NCBI GenBank assembly: GCA_007693585.1 | Contig: REDH01000147.1 | Coordinates: 1 to 64,000 of the forward strand | Origin: Deltaproteobacteria bacterium | Lineage (GTDB): Bacteria > Myxococcota_A > Bradymonadia > REDH01 | Reading direction: 5' to 3' | DNA length: 64,000 bases | In this document: positions 1-11,138 of the stretch, piece after piece | Layout of the letters: each line of letters starts with the position of its first letter | Numbering within the stretch: the stretch's first letter is position 1 | Notes under the pieces: model-generated | The model's database searches: none | Told to the model about the DNA's origin: nothing | The model's input: the letters and a program-made list of their open reading frames with translations, nothing else | Made by a program: the position numbers and the translations under genes

Positions 1-81
1 GGTGTGTCCGGCGTCATGGAGGCCTGCGGCGAGGTGCTGACCGAGGAATCAGCTGGCGCCGGTGAGGAGGACGTGGGCCAT
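1..81 (-). pseudogene. NAD-dependent epimerase/dehydratase-type N-terminus, broken by in-frame TGA, runs off left edge
   Basis: Reading leftward from the ATG at 79-81, the peptide is MAHVLLTGAS, then TGA at 49-51, then FLGQHLAAGLHDAGHT up to the window edge. Together this is the first beta-strand and glycine-rich TGxxGxxG loop of extended short-chain dehydrogenases (nucleotide-sugar epimerases, GDP-mannose dehydratases and relatives), which bind NAD(P) there. The stop sits exactly where the loop's middle glycine is expected, so a single base change (GGA to TGA) explains it. No Shine-Dalgarno sequence precedes the ATG; the upstream strand is pyrimidine-rich. The gene is divergent from pilB. 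It is either a recent pseudogene or a base-call error. The family call rests on about 26 residues. Confidence 0.65.
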
Positions 82-336
82 GGAGAGGGGCGGCAGGGGG
101 GGGCGGGGAGGGGAGGTGCCGTGGGGGAGGGAGCCACGGTTGCGCGGGAGGGGCAAGGGGGAACTGGCGCGGCGCTTCGGGAGGGCGGTTGGGAGGGTCG
201 GTTCGGGGGTGCGGGCAGCGTGCGTGGTGGGTCGGCCGGGCGGGGCTGCCGTGGTGCGGGCGGTTGCGTTGACAGGACGGCTCGTGCGCTGGTACCTTCC
301 GGGCTGGATTCGTTCCGCCCGGATGGAGGGTACCGT
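82..336. other. Intergenic region with G-rich tract upstream of pilB
   Basis: This non-coding stretch separates the broken epimerase start from pilB. The plus strand is very G-rich. Between 87 and 113 there are four runs of at least four G (87-90, 96-103, 105-108, 110-113) with loops of 5, 1 and 1 bases, the pattern expected of a G-quadruplex. An open frame crosses the region in phase with pilB, but its translation is a low-complexity Gly/Arg/Glu string with no resemblance to pilus ATPases, so I treat it as non-coding. Confidence 0.55.
269..298 (+). promoter_or_regulatory. Possible vegetative promoter of pilB
   Basis: A perfect TTGACA at 269-274 is followed after 18 bases by TACCTT (293-298). 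The -10 box is weak and the spacer is one base longer than ideal. It would start transcription near 305, about 30 bases before the pilB ATG. Confidence 0.35.
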
Positions 337-2040
<1,704 letters not shown>

Positions 2041-2152
2041 TCGGGCGCGCCGCACCCCACGCCGGGACACACCCGGCCTGCGGCGCCCCTCCCCAGCACC
2101 CGACGGTCCCGGTGGCCACCGCCGGGAGCGCTCTCCCGCCGCCGAGGACGAC

Positions 2153-3232
2153 ATGATCAATCTGCACCAGCTCCTGAAGCTGATGGTGGACAAGGGCGCC
2201 AGCGACCTGCACATCACCGTGGGGTCCCCCCCCCAGTTGCGCATCGACGGACGCCTCGTCGCCGTCAAGGCGCCGCCCATGAACGGCCCCGACTGCCGAC
2301 AGATCTGCTACAGCGTCCTCACCGACGCCCAGAAGCAGAAGTTCGAGGAGACCAACGAGCTCGATCTCTCCTTCGGCGTGAAGGGACTGAGCCGGTTCCG
2401 CGCCAACCTTTTCATCCAGCGCGGCGCCGTCAGCGGTGTGTTCCGACAGATCCCCTTCGTGATCAAGAGCATCACCGAGCTCGGCCTCCCCCCCATCGTC
2501 GGGAACTTCGTCGGGAAGACCAAGGGGCTGATCCTCGTCACCGGACCGACCGGAAGCGGCAAGAGCACCACCCTCGCCGCCATGATCGACAAGCTCAACA
2601 GCGAGAAGCACCACCACATCCTCACCATCGAGGATCCGATCGAGTACCTGCACCCCCACCGCAAGTGCATCGTCAACCAGCGCGAGGTGGGCTCCGACAC
2701 CGCCGGCTTCAAGGCCGCCCTGCGCTACGTGCTGCGCCAGGACCCCGACGTCGTCCTCATCGGCGAGCTCCGGGACCTCGAGACCATGGAGGCCGCCCTC
2801 AGCATCGCCGAGACCGGCCACCTCTGCCTCGCCACGCTCCACACCAACGGCGCCATCCAGACCATCAACCGAATTCTTGACGCGTTTCCTCCGCACCAGC
2901 AGGATCAGGTCCGGGCACAGCTCTCGTTCGTCCTCGAAGGGGTCGTCTCGCAGCAGCTGGTCCCCCGCGAAGGCGGCGGACGATGCCTCGCCCTGGAAAT
3001 CCTCGTCCCGACTCCGGCCATCCGGAACCTCATCCGTGAGGACAAGCTGCACCAGGTATACAGCCAGATGCAGGTCGGGCAGACCAAGTACAGCATGCAG
3101 ACCATGAACCAGTCCCTGATCTCCCTCTACCAACGCGGCCTGATCAGCGCCGAGGAAGCCCTGGGACGGACCACGGACGTCGAGGAAATGCGCAGCATGA
3201 TGCGCGATGCGGCACCGCGCTCCGGCCGCTAG
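2153..3232 (+). CDS. pilT: Type IV pilus retraction ATPase PilT
   Basis: Powers depolymerisation of the pilus and so twitching or social motility. The 359 residues carry the ASDLHI motif near the N-terminus, Walker A GPTGSGKS at about 131-138, the Walker B region DPDVVLIGELRD, a His-box (ATLHTN) and the PilT-specific AIRNLIRE motif in the C-terminal domain. The cysteine pairs of PilB are absent, as expected. GAGG at 2144-2147 precedes the ATG. It lies 112 bases after pilB and runs into pilC, whose ribosome-binding site overlaps the pilT stop codon, so the two are probably translated from one message. Confidence 0.96.
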   Translation: MINLHQLLKLMVDKGASDLHITVGSPPQLRIDGRLVAVKAPPMNGPDCRQICYSVLTDAQKQKFEETNELDLSFGVKGLSRFRANLFIQRGAVSGVFRQIPFVIKSITELGLPPIVGNFVGKTKGLILVTGPTGSGKSTTLAAMIDKLNSEKHHHILTIEDPIEYLHPHRKCIVNQREVGSDTAGFKAALRYVLRQDPDVVLIGELRDLETMEAALSIAETGHLCLATLHTNGAIQTINRILDAFPPHQQDQVRAQLSFVLEGVVSQQLVPREGGGRCLALEILVPTPAIRNLIREDKLHQVYSQMQVGQTKYSMQTMNQSLISLYQRGLISAEEALGRTTDVEEMRSMMRDAAPRSGR

Positions 3233-3244
3233 AGGAGTTGACCG

Positions 3245-4456
<1,212 letters not shown>

Positions 4457-4466
4457 CCCGACCCCC

Positions 4467-6245
4467 ATGGCACGCAGCGCGCTGCGCGCAAGGATCGAGT
4501 GGCTCCTGCTCTTCCGGGTGCTCCTCGCCACCCTGCTGCTCGGCTCGGCGATCGTCGTCAACGTCAACAACGTCGCCTCCTTCTCCGACGGACGATACCT
4601 CGCCCTCAGCGGCCTCATCGTCCTCACCTACGCCCTGTCGGTCATCTTCGGGCTCGTCCTCCGGCGCACCACGCGACTCGAGCCACTCGTGTACGCGCAG
4701 CTCCTCCTGGACGTCGGACTCATCAGCGTCGTCGTCGCCGTCACCGGCGGCATCGAATCGATCTTCGTCTTCCTCTACTTCCTCGCCGTCTTCAACGGCG
4801 CCAACCTCCTCCGGCAACGCGGCGCCTTCTTCGCCGCCACCGCTGCCTCCCTGGGACTCCTCGCCCTCGGGATCATCCAGTTCGCCACCGAGCCCGTCGC
4901 CGCCCTCTCCTGGCTCCAGGTGGCCGGCACCGACGTGCGGCTGCCCATCTACAGCATCACCGTCCACGTCTTCGCGTTCTTCATCGTGGCGTTCCTCTCC
5001 GGATACCTCGCCGAGAAGCTGCGCTCCACCGGTGTCGCCCTCCAGCAGCGCGAACAGGACGTGCGCTCCCTGCGCTCCCTCAACGAGGAGATCGTGCGCT
5101 CCGTGCGCTCCGGAATCCTCACCACCGATGCCCACGGCCGGGTCACCCTCGCCAACCGGGCCGCAGGACAGATCCTCGGGCTGAGGGTCGACGAGCTCGT
5201 CGGGCGGCCGATGGACGACGCCCTGCCCGCCATCGCCCGCGCCATCGCGCAGCCGAGCGCCGACCTGCAGGCCCTGCCGTGGACCACGCCCGAAGGGCAC
5301 CAGCGCGCGCTCCAGCTCTACGCGGTGCCGCTCGCGGATGAGGACGCCACGCCGCAGGACGCCGGACGCCTCGTGTCCTTCCAGGACGTCACCGCCCTGC
5401 GCGCCCTCGAGGCCCAGGTGCGCCGCCAGGCCCAGCTCGCTGCGGTGGGACAGCTCTCCGCCTCCATCGCCCACGAGGTGCGCAACCCCCTCGCCGCGAT
5501 CAGCGGCGCCGTCGAGCTCCTGCAGATGGACGAGTCGGACTCGCCGCGCGAGGCGCGGCTCAAGCGGATCGTGCACCGCGAGGTCACCCGGCTCGACCGC
5601 CTCGTGGAGGACTTCCTCGCCTACGCGCGGCCCCGGGAGCCGGAACGGCGCAACGTGGACCCCGCCGAGCTGGTGGAGTCCGTGATCGAGAGCTTGCGGG
5701 CGCAGGGCTCCGAACTGCCGACCCTGCGCGTGCAGGACGACCGGATCGACGGAAGCCTCCGGACCCTCCAGGTCGACCCGGACCTCATCCGGCAGGTGCT
5801 GTGGAACCTGCTGCGCAACGCGGTACAGGCCGCAGGCTCCGATGGCAGCGTCTCGGTGCGCGTGGCCCGGGGAGAGGCACCCCCCGAAGCCGGCGACCTC
5901 GTGATCGCCGTCGAGGACAGCGGCCCGGGGCTCACGCCCGAAGCGCGTGCGCGGATCTTCGAACCCTTCTTCACGACCCGGGAGGGCGGCACCGGCCTCG
6001 GTCTCGCCACCAGCCTGCGCCTCGTGGCCGCCCACGGCGGCACCCTGCAGGTCACGGAAGGCGCCCTCGGCGGAGCGTGCTTCCGGGTTGTGCTCCCGAC
6101 GTCCGTGCCCCATGCTGACGGGGCAAGGACCTCGACGGCCTGGCCGCCGGAGCCGGACGAGGTGACCGCCGCCCTCGCGGGTCGCTCGGGCAGCCACGCG
6201 CTGGTGCCGACCACCCCGGAGGACCCGGAGCAGGACCATGGGTGA
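4467..6245 (+). CDS. pilS: Sensor histidine kinase PilS
   Basis: Membrane sensor of the two-component pair that controls pilin transcription. The 592 residues begin with about six transmembrane helices (roughly 10-185), followed by a PAS-like region (about 200-310), the phosphoacceptor H336 in SIAHEVRNP, and a HATPase domain with the N-box LLRNAVQA, the G1 motif EDSGPGL and the F/G2 boxes FEPFFTT and GTGLGLA. This is the architecture of PilS. It begins ten bases after pilC, and its last eight bases overlap pilR, which suggests translational coupling of sensor and regulator. In Pseudomonas the kinase senses pilin in the membrane; that role here is inferred. Confidence 0.92.
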   Translation: MARSALRARIEWLLLFRVLLATLLLGSAIVVNVNNVASFSDGRYLALSGLIVLTYALSVIFGLVLRRTTRLEPLVYAQLLLDVGLISVVVAVTGGIESIFVFLYFLAVFNGANLLRQRGAFFAATAASLGLLALGIIQFATEPVAALSWLQVAGTDVRLPIYSITVHVFAFFIVAFLSGYLAEKLRSTGVALQQREQDVRSLRSLNEEIVRSVRSGILTTDAHGRVTLANRAAGQILGLRVDELVGRPMDDALPAIARAIAQPSADLQALPWTTPEGHQRALQLYAVPLADEDATPQDAGRLVSFQDVTALRALEAQVRRQAQLAAVGQLSASIAHEVRNPLAAISGAVELLQMDESDSPREARLKRIVHREVTRLDRLVEDFLAYARPREPERRNVDPAELVESVIESLRAQGSELPTLRVQDDRIDGSLRTLQVDPDLIRQVLWNLLRNAVQAAGSDGSVSVRVARGEAPPEAGDLVIAVEDSGPGLTPEARARIFEPFFTTREGGTGLGLATSLRLVAAHGGTLQVTEGALGGACFRVVLPTSVPHADGARTSTAWPPEPDEVTAALAGRSGSHALVPTTPEDPEQDHG

Positions 6246-7635
6246 GATCCTCATCGTGGACGACGAGCCGAGCCTGCGCGACATGCTCGCGCTCGCGCTC
6301 GAGGAGCGGGGCCACGTGGTGCGCGAGGCCGCCGGCGTGCAGCAGGCGCGCCGGGCTCTTGCCGGAGGCCGAGTGGACCTCGTGCTGACCGACCTCAAGA
6401 TGCCCGACGGTTCCGGACTCGAGGTGCTCGAGTACGCCCGCGGCCGCGACGGCAGCACCCAGGTCATCCTCATGACCGGCTACGCCACCGCCGACACCGC
6501 CGTCGAGGCCATGAAGCGCGGCGCGCTGGACTACCTCACGAAGCCCTTTCCCTCCATGAACGCCCTGCTCGCTCAGGTGGAGAAGGCGCTGGAGGTCAGC
6601 CGGCTCGCCCAGGACAACCTGGCCCTGCGCGAGGCCCTCTCCGAACGCCGCGGGTTCGGGGACCTGGTCGGCCGCAGCGCCACCATGAAGCGCCTGTACG
6701 AGCTCGTGGGCCGCATCGCCCCCACCCGCACCACCGTGCTCATCACCGGCGAGAGCGGCACCGGAAAGGAACTGCTCGCGCGCGCCATCCACCGCACGAG
6801 CGACCGCGCCGCCGCACCCTTCGTCCCCGTGAACTGCGGGGCCATTCCCGAGACCCTCATCGAGAGCGAGCTCTTCGGACACGTGAAGGGGGCGTTCACC
6901 GGGGCCCAGGCCGCCCGCGAGGGCCTCTTCCGCTCCGCCCACGGCGGCACCCTCTTCCTGGACGAGGTCGGCGAGCTCCCGCCGGCGACCCAGGTGAAGC
7001 TGCTGCGCGTGCTCCAGGAGCGGACGGTGAAGCGTGTCGGCGCCGAGCGCGAGGAGGAGGTGGACTGCCGCGTGCTCGCCGCCACCAACCGTGACCTCCG
7101 GGAACAGGTCGAGAGCGGTGCCTTCCGCGAGGACCTCTACTACCGCCTCAACGTGATCGAGCTCCGCGTCCCGCCGCTGCGCGACCGGCGCGAGGACATC
7201 CCCCTGCTCGCCCGCCACTTCGTGCAGCGCTTCGCCGCGGAGATGGGACGCGACATCACGGACATCGCCCCCGACGCCATGGAGGCGCTGCTCGCCCACC
7301 GGTTCCCCGGCAACGTGCGCGAGCTCGAGAACCTCATGGAACGCGCCGTTACCCTCGAGCTCGACCGACGGGTGACCCTCGCCTCGCTCCCACCCACGCT
7401 GCAGGCCCGCGGCGGGGGAAGCGCCCCCACCCCCCTCCTGCTGCCCGACGCCGGCGTGTCGCTTGACGCGGTGCTCGCGGAAGTGGAACAGAACCTGCTT
7501 CGACAGGCCCTCGAGCGCACCGGGGGAAACCGGACCGAGGCGGCCCGACTCCTCGGGATCACCTTCCGGTCCATGCGCTACAGACTCGCCAAGCACGACA
7601 TGGACGACGACGACACGCCCGGACAGGACCCCTGA
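6238..7635 (+). CDS. pilR: Sigma-54-dependent response regulator PilR
   Basis: NtrC-family activator that opens sigma-54 RNA polymerase at pilin promoters. The 465-residue protein has a receiver domain with phosphoacceptor D52 (LTDLKMP), an AAA+ domain with Walker A GESGTGKE (171-178), the sigma-54-contacting GAFTGA loop (218-223) and Walker B FLDEVGELP, and a C-terminal Fis-type helix-turn-helix (about 425-455). All key residues are intact. The ATG lies inside the end of pilS and has a GGAG sequence seven bases upstream. A sigma-54-type promoter sits 0.8 kb downstream, before the main pilin gene. Confidence 0.93.
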   Translation: MGEILIVDDEPSLRDMLALALEERGHVVREAAGVQQARRALAGGRVDLVLTDLKMPDGSGLEVLEYARGRDGSTQVILMTGYATADTAVEAMKRGALDYLTKPFPSMNALLAQVEKALEVSRLAQDNLALREALSERRGFGDLVGRSATMKRLYELVGRIAPTRTTVLITGESGTGKELLARAIHRTSDRAAAPFVPVNCGAIPETLIESELFGHVKGAFTGAQAAREGLFRSAHGGTLFLDEVGELPPATQVKLLRVLQERTVKRVGAEREEEVDCRVLAATNRDLREQVESGAFREDLYYRLNVIELRVPPLRDRREDIPLLARHFVQRFAAEMGRDITDIAPDAMEALLAHRFPGNVRELENLMERAVTLELDRRVTLASLPPTLQARGGGSAPTPLLLPDAGVSLDAVLAEVEQNLLRQALERTGGNRTEAARLLGITFRSMRYRLAKHDMDDDDTPGQDP

Positions 7636-7661
7636 GCCGGCCCCCTCCCAGGAACGCAACG

Positions 7662-8231
7662 ATGCTCGGACGCAGAAACAACCCCGGCTTCACCCTCATC
7701 GAGCTCATGATCGTCGTGGCCGTCATCTCGGTGCTCGCCGCCGTGGCCATCATGAGCTACTCCGTCTACCAGCGCCGCGCCAAGGCCGGAGAGGTGACAG
7801 AGATGCTCTCCGCCGTCTACGCCGCCCAGGAGAGCTTCCGCGGCGTGGCCGGGCGGTTCCAGAACGCCGGCTGGTGCCCGCCGAATGCCCCCGTCGGCGG
7901 CGAGGACCTCCCCTTCGCCGACTGCGCCGAAGCCGACCTGCGCGCCTGGCGCGAGCTCGGCATCACCCTCCCCCGGGAGACCGTCTTCACCTACCGCGTC
8001 TTCGCCTGGGGACCGGGCACCGGCAACACCGAGTGCGGACCCCCCGGCAACCCCGGAGAGCGTGCCTGGGTCCTCGATGACCTCGACCCCTGCGACCTCG
8101 ACGGAAACGACGACAACAGCGGATGGTACGCCCTCGCCCTCGGCGACCAGACCGGAAACGGCACCACCGCACAGTTCGCCACCACCCACGCCCTCCGCGG
8201 TCGGGTCATCCGCCTGCGCGACGCCCAGTGA
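7662..8231 (+). CDS. Type IV pilin-like protein (first of three)
   Basis: A 189-residue prepilin. A short leader ends in Gly, then the mature N-terminus [11 protein letters not shown] carries the conserved Glu5, followed by a hydrophobic helix. It is cleaved and N-methylated by PilD in the known family. The globular part differs from the next two pilins. It has cysteines that could form disulfides (in WCPPN, ADCAE, TECGP and PCDLD) and a more basic residue pattern after the helix (YQRRAK). It lies 26 bases after pilR, so it may be read from the pilSR message rather than from the sigma-54 promoter downstream. It could be a minor pilin or an alternative major pilin. Confidence 0.88.
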   Translation: MLGRRNNPGFTLIELMIVVAVISVLAAVAIMSYSVYQRRAKAGEVTEMLSAVYAAQESFRGVAGRFQNAGWCPPNAPVGGEDLPFADCAEADLRAWRELGITLPRETVFTYRVFAWGPGTGNTECGPPGNPGERAWVLDDLDPCDLDGNDDNSGWYALALGDQTGNGTTAQFATTHALRGRVIRLRDAQ

Positions 8232-8436
8232 CCAATTTTGTCACCCGGCGGGCCACAACCTGCCGTAGCGCGTCACCGGAAGGCGGCCCGGGGGCCCTGC
8301 TCCGCGGATCGCGGGGCCCGCGTCCGCCCCGCTCGCCCCGTGAACCCCGCACCGCCCGGGCCCTGCGCCGGGCACTGCCGGCATCTCGCTCAATTCCACG
8401 CCTTTTTTCGCAACCGCACGCTCTTTTCTGGCGTTC
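8232..8436. other. Intergenic region before the main pilin; weak hairpins only
   Basis: Directly at the stop codon, GTGAC-N7-GTCAC (8228-8244) can form a short stem. A GC-rich imperfect hairpin lies at 8292-8319 (GGGCCC and CGCG arms) but has no T-run, so it is not a convincing terminator. The last part, 8400-8430, is unusually T-rich for this genome and precedes the sigma-54 element. Confidence 0.4.
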
Positions 8437-8452
8437 TGGCACGAACCTTGAT
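8437..8452 (+). promoter_or_regulatory. Sigma-54 (-24/-12) promoter of pilA
   Basis: TGGCACG (8437-8443), four bases, then TTGAT (8448-8452). The -24 half is a perfect match to the sigma-54 consensus and the spacing is exact. The -12 half has TTGA where TTGC is usual. It lies about 75 bases before the pilin ATG and downstream of the genes for the sigma-54 activator PilR, the arrangement known for pilA in Myxococcus and Pseudomonas. Confidence 0.72.
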
Positions 8453-8527
8453 TAGTAGGTGCGCAAGCTGTCGACGGCTGGGCCGCGGCAGGGAGACCCC
8501 CACCTCATCTCACGAGAGGAGAGACAC

Positions 8528-9208
8528 ATGCGCAAGCTGATGAACAACAGCAAGGGCTTCACGCTCATCGAACTCATGATCGTTGTCGCGATCATCGGCG
8601 TCCTCGCCGCCGTCGCCATCCCGGCGTTCCTCAACTACATCAAGCGCTCCAAGACCACGGAAGCGCGCCTGGCCACCCGCCAGATCTTCGACGGCGCCGT
8701 CGCCTACGCCCAGTCGGAGCACACCTCCCTCGACGGCGTCCGCCTGTGGCCGCACATGCCGATGGGCACCGAGTGGACCCCCGTCACCGAGCCCAGTGGG
8801 TCCATCATCGAGGGCTCCGGACCCCAGTTCCGGGACCCGGGCCAAACCGACACCACGGAGCAGACCGTCGCCTCCTGGCAGGCCATCGGCTTCTCCATGG
8901 AAGACGACCACTACTACGTCTACTCCTTCGGGTGCACGGATGGAGACACCGCCCTCACCATCGAGGACGCCGATCTCGCTGCGCCCCTGAACACGGATGA
9001 CGAGGGTCGCTGCATGGAGCGCGAGGACGATCACCGCGGGACGGACCGTCCCGACGCGGACGACGAGGGCTGGTTCGGCGCGTTCGCCATCGGCAACCTC
9101 AACGACGACGACGTCCCGGGCAACTTCGCCACCTTCGCCCGCATCGGGTCCATGCAGAGCAACCCGGCCCAGGTCGGTGGTCTGCGCGTGCGCAACGAGC
9201 TCAACTGA
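8528..9208 (+). CDS. pilA: Major type IV pilin PilA
   Basis: Main structural subunit of the pilus. The start chosen is ATG 8528, with AGGAG at 8517-8521; an in-frame GTG at 8459 would place the sigma-54 promoter's leader inside the protein. From 8528 the 226-residue prepilin has a ten-residue leader ending KG, then [19 protein letters not shown], a classical class-III signal and polymerisation helix with Glu5. The globular domain has two cysteines (FGCTD, GRCME) and an acidic Asp-rich loop. Its own sigma-54 promoter upstream and strong terminator downstream mark it as the highly expressed pilin. Confidence 0.94.
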   Translation: MRKLMNNSKGFTLIELMIVVAIIGVLAAVAIPAFLNYIKRSKTTEARLATRQIFDGAVAYAQSEHTSLDGVRLWPHMPMGTEWTPVTEPSGSIIEGSGPQFRDPGQTDTTEQTVASWQAIGFSMEDDHYYVYSFGCTDGDTALTIEDADLAAPLNTDDEGRCMEREDDHRGTDRPDADDEGWFGAFAIGNLNDDDVPGNFATFARIGSMQSNPAQVGGLRVRNELN

Positions 9209-9239
9209 GCCGGCGCCGGACCCTCCCGGTCCGCGCATC

Positions 9240-9273
9240 GAACGGCCCCTCCCCGGGGCCGTTCTCCGTTTTT
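9240..9273 (+). terminator. Rho-independent terminator of pilA
   Basis: GAACGGCCCC (9240-9249), a five-base loop, and the exact complement GGGGCCGTTC (9255-9264), followed by a T-run at 9269-9273. It lies 32 bases after the pilA stop codon. A ten-base perfect stem plus U-tract is one of the clearest terminators in the window. Confidence 0.92.
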
Positions 9274-9435
9274 GCCCCGTGGACGCTGACCCCCCACCGC
9301 CGCGGCCCACAGCGCGCGACTGTTCCCATCCGGCACAGTTCCCCGGACCCAAACGGTGAATGAGCCGGCACGGACTGGCCCTCGGCCCGTCGTCGGCTAT
9401 ACCGACATGGAGAGAACCTGCACCCGACCGGGTCC

Positions 9436-10071
9436 ATGAACCGAGCCGCCTCCCCAGTCCATCCCCGCCGTGTCGCCGGCTTCACGCTCATCGAGCTGAT
9501 GATCGTCGTGGCCATCATCTCGGTGCTCGCCGCCGTCGCCATCCCCGCCTTCCTCAGCTACATGCGCCGGTCCAAGAGCGCGGAGGCACGCCTCGCGGTG
9601 CGCCAGATCTTCGATGGCGCGGTGGCCTACGCCAACGCCGAGCACACCACCTTCGATGGCCGCCGGCTCTCGCCCCACGCGCCCGCCTCGAGCGGGGAGT
9701 GGGTGCCCGACGACGAGCCGGAGGGGCGTCCGAGGAACATCGGCGACTGGAGCGCGCCGGTGTGGCAGAGCCTCGGCTTCTCCATGGCCGAAGAGCACTT
9801 CTACAGCTACGGCTTTGCCTGCGCTCCCGACGAGCGCCTGGACATCACCGCGGATCCGGAGGAGGTGACCATCTCCGGGCGCTGCATCGACATCTCTCAG
9901 GCCGCACCGGAGCAGCCGGAGCGGGAGGACTGGGCGAGCTTCGGGGCCTTCGCCATCGGCAATCTCACCGGCGGCGCAGGCGAGTTCAGCACCTTCGCCC
10001 GCATCGGCACCGTGAACGCCCGAGGCGCAGCCACCCTCGGCGGACTCCGCACCCGCAACGAGCTGCGCTGA
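9436..10071 (+). CDS. Second PilA-type pilin (paralogue)
   Basis: A 211-residue prepilin with the same processing signal ([12 protein letters not shown]) and close similarity to the preceding pilin through the helix, the segment [11 protein letters not shown], the LGFSM..EH.YSYGF.C region and the C-terminal FATFARIG-type end, so it arose by tandem duplication. The Asp-rich insertion of pilA is missing. The ATG has no good Shine-Dalgarno sequence. A partial sigma-54-like element (CGGCACG at 9366-9372, without a proper -12 box) is the only promoter hint. Because a strong terminator separates it from pilA, it is probably expressed independently and at a lower level. Confidence 0.9.
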   Translation: MNRAASPVHPRRVAGFTLIELMIVVAIISVLAAVAIPAFLSYMRRSKSAEARLAVRQIFDGAVAYANAEHTTFDGRRLSPHAPASSGEWVPDDEPEGRPRNIGDWSAPVWQSLGFSMAEEHFYSYGFACAPDERLDITADPEEVTISGRCIDISQAAPEQPEREDWASFGAFAIGNLTGGAGEFSTFARIGTVNARGAATLGGLRTRNELR

Positions 10072-10159
10072 GCATGGCGTCAGGTTCCGGACTCCCAGCC
10101 GACGGTCCATCCCGGACCTCTCGTCCGGGTCCACAGCCCCGTGCGGTGTTGAACTTCCC

Positions 10160-10187
10160 TTGCCACGCCCGCCGGTTCGGGTAGCCT
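10160..10187 (+). promoter_or_regulatory. Probable promoter of the pilGHI-like operon
   Basis: TTGCCA (10160-10165), 16 bases, TAGCCT (10182-10187). It lies 88 bases after the pilin stop codon and about 70 bases before the likely GTG start of the next gene. The same style of -35/-10 pair recurs in the window. Confidence 0.5.
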
Positions 10188-10255
10188 CGCGTCCGCGGGC
10201 CCGTCCCACCGCCCGGGTCCCTTCCGTCGCCCCCGCTCCCGAGTGTCCTCCCGCC

Positions 10256-11122
10256 GTGCGCGCCCTCCTCCTCGGCATCCTCGTCATCCTCCTGCTCGCC
10301 GTCGCGCTGCAGCAGCGGCCCACCCTGCAGGAGCGAGGCCGCGCGATGGTCCCCGAGACCGTGCGGCTCGACTCGCGCATTCCCCGGCCGGCCACCGTGC
10401 GGCTCGCCTCCCTCGGGCACCACGAGGCGGTGGCCGACCTGCTGTGGCTGCACGCGCTCGGCTACTTCGGCGAGCACGTGCAGACCGCCGTGCGCCAGGA
10501 CGAGGTGGACTGGCTCTCGCCGCACATCGACGCCATCGTGGCCGTCGATCCGCGCTTTCGCCTGATCTACGTGTGGGCGGGCACCGTGCCCTTCTACGAT
10601 CACGGCGGGCGCGAGCGCGTGGAGCTCGCCAACCGCTACCTGCGCCAGGGCCTCGAGGTCTTCCCCAACGACTGGCGCCTGCACTTCATGCTCGGCATCA
10701 ACCTCTTCATGGACATGCAGCCGGTGAACGCGCAGGAGCGGCGCGAGTTTCACGCGGAGGCCGGCTATCGGTTCCGGCGCGCCGCCGAGAGCCCCAACGC
10801 CCCGGCCACCGTGGCGCTGCTCTCCACCACGTTCGACCGGCGCTCGGGGGCCGAGGAGGAGCTGAGCGGTCCCATCGTCTCGCGGCTGCTGCGCGCGCCC
10901 CCTGGTCTGGACGCGCGCGGCCTGCGCGGAGAGATCGACCGGCAGTTCGCCCCGGAGCTCGCCGGCCGGGCCGCCGCCCTGCGGCAGATCCGGTTGCGCG
11001 CCGGCTTCGAGCCGGGCCTCCGGGCCCCCACCCACCGCAGCGGTCTCTTCCTGCACCCCGACCCCACCCTCGCCGTTCCTGCCGAGTTCCGCGCTCCGCT
11101 GCCGCTGACCGACAGCTTCTGA
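10256..11122 (+). CDS. PilG-like membrane-anchored protein of the pilus ABC transporter operon
   Basis: About 288 residues from GTG 10256. An in-frame TTG at 10160 coincides with the promoter's -35 box and would add a Pro/Arg-rich tail, so I reject it. The protein begins with a single transmembrane anchor (about residues 3-18) and continues as a mostly helical periplasmic or cytoplasmic domain with TPR-like spacing (HHEAVADLLWLHALGYF, YLRQGLEVFPNDWRLHFMLG). I do not recognise a catalytic motif. It lies directly before an ABC ATPase and permease, downstream of pilA. That is the position of pilG in the M. xanthus pilGHI operon, which is required for pilus assembly. The name is by position; similarity to PilG was not tested. 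Confidence 0.55.
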   Translation: MRALLLGILVILLLAVALQQRPTLQERGRAMVPETVRLDSRIPRPATVRLASLGHHEAVADLLWLHALGYFGEHVQTAVRQDEVDWLSPHIDAIVAVDPRFRLIYVWAGTVPFYDHGGRERVELANRYLRQGLEVFPNDWRLHFMLGINLFMDMQPVNAQERREFHAEAGYRFRRAAESPNAPATVALLSTTFDRRSGAEEELSGPIVSRLLRAPPGLDARGLRGEIDRQFAPELAGRAAALRQIRLRAGFEPGLRAPTHRSGLFLHPDPTLAVPAEFRAPLPLTDSF

Positions 11123-11138
11123 ACCCCCCGACTCATCC

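Noticed and set aside
4-336. In-frame extension of pilB to base 4
   Set aside because: The extra residues are low-complexity Gly/Arg/Glu, family members start like MASSVGLGELL, and the ribosome-binding site is at 325-330.
9366-9381. Second sigma-54 promoter before the third pilin
   Set aside because: The -24 half is close (CGGCACG), but the -12 half lacks TTG and GC at the needed place.
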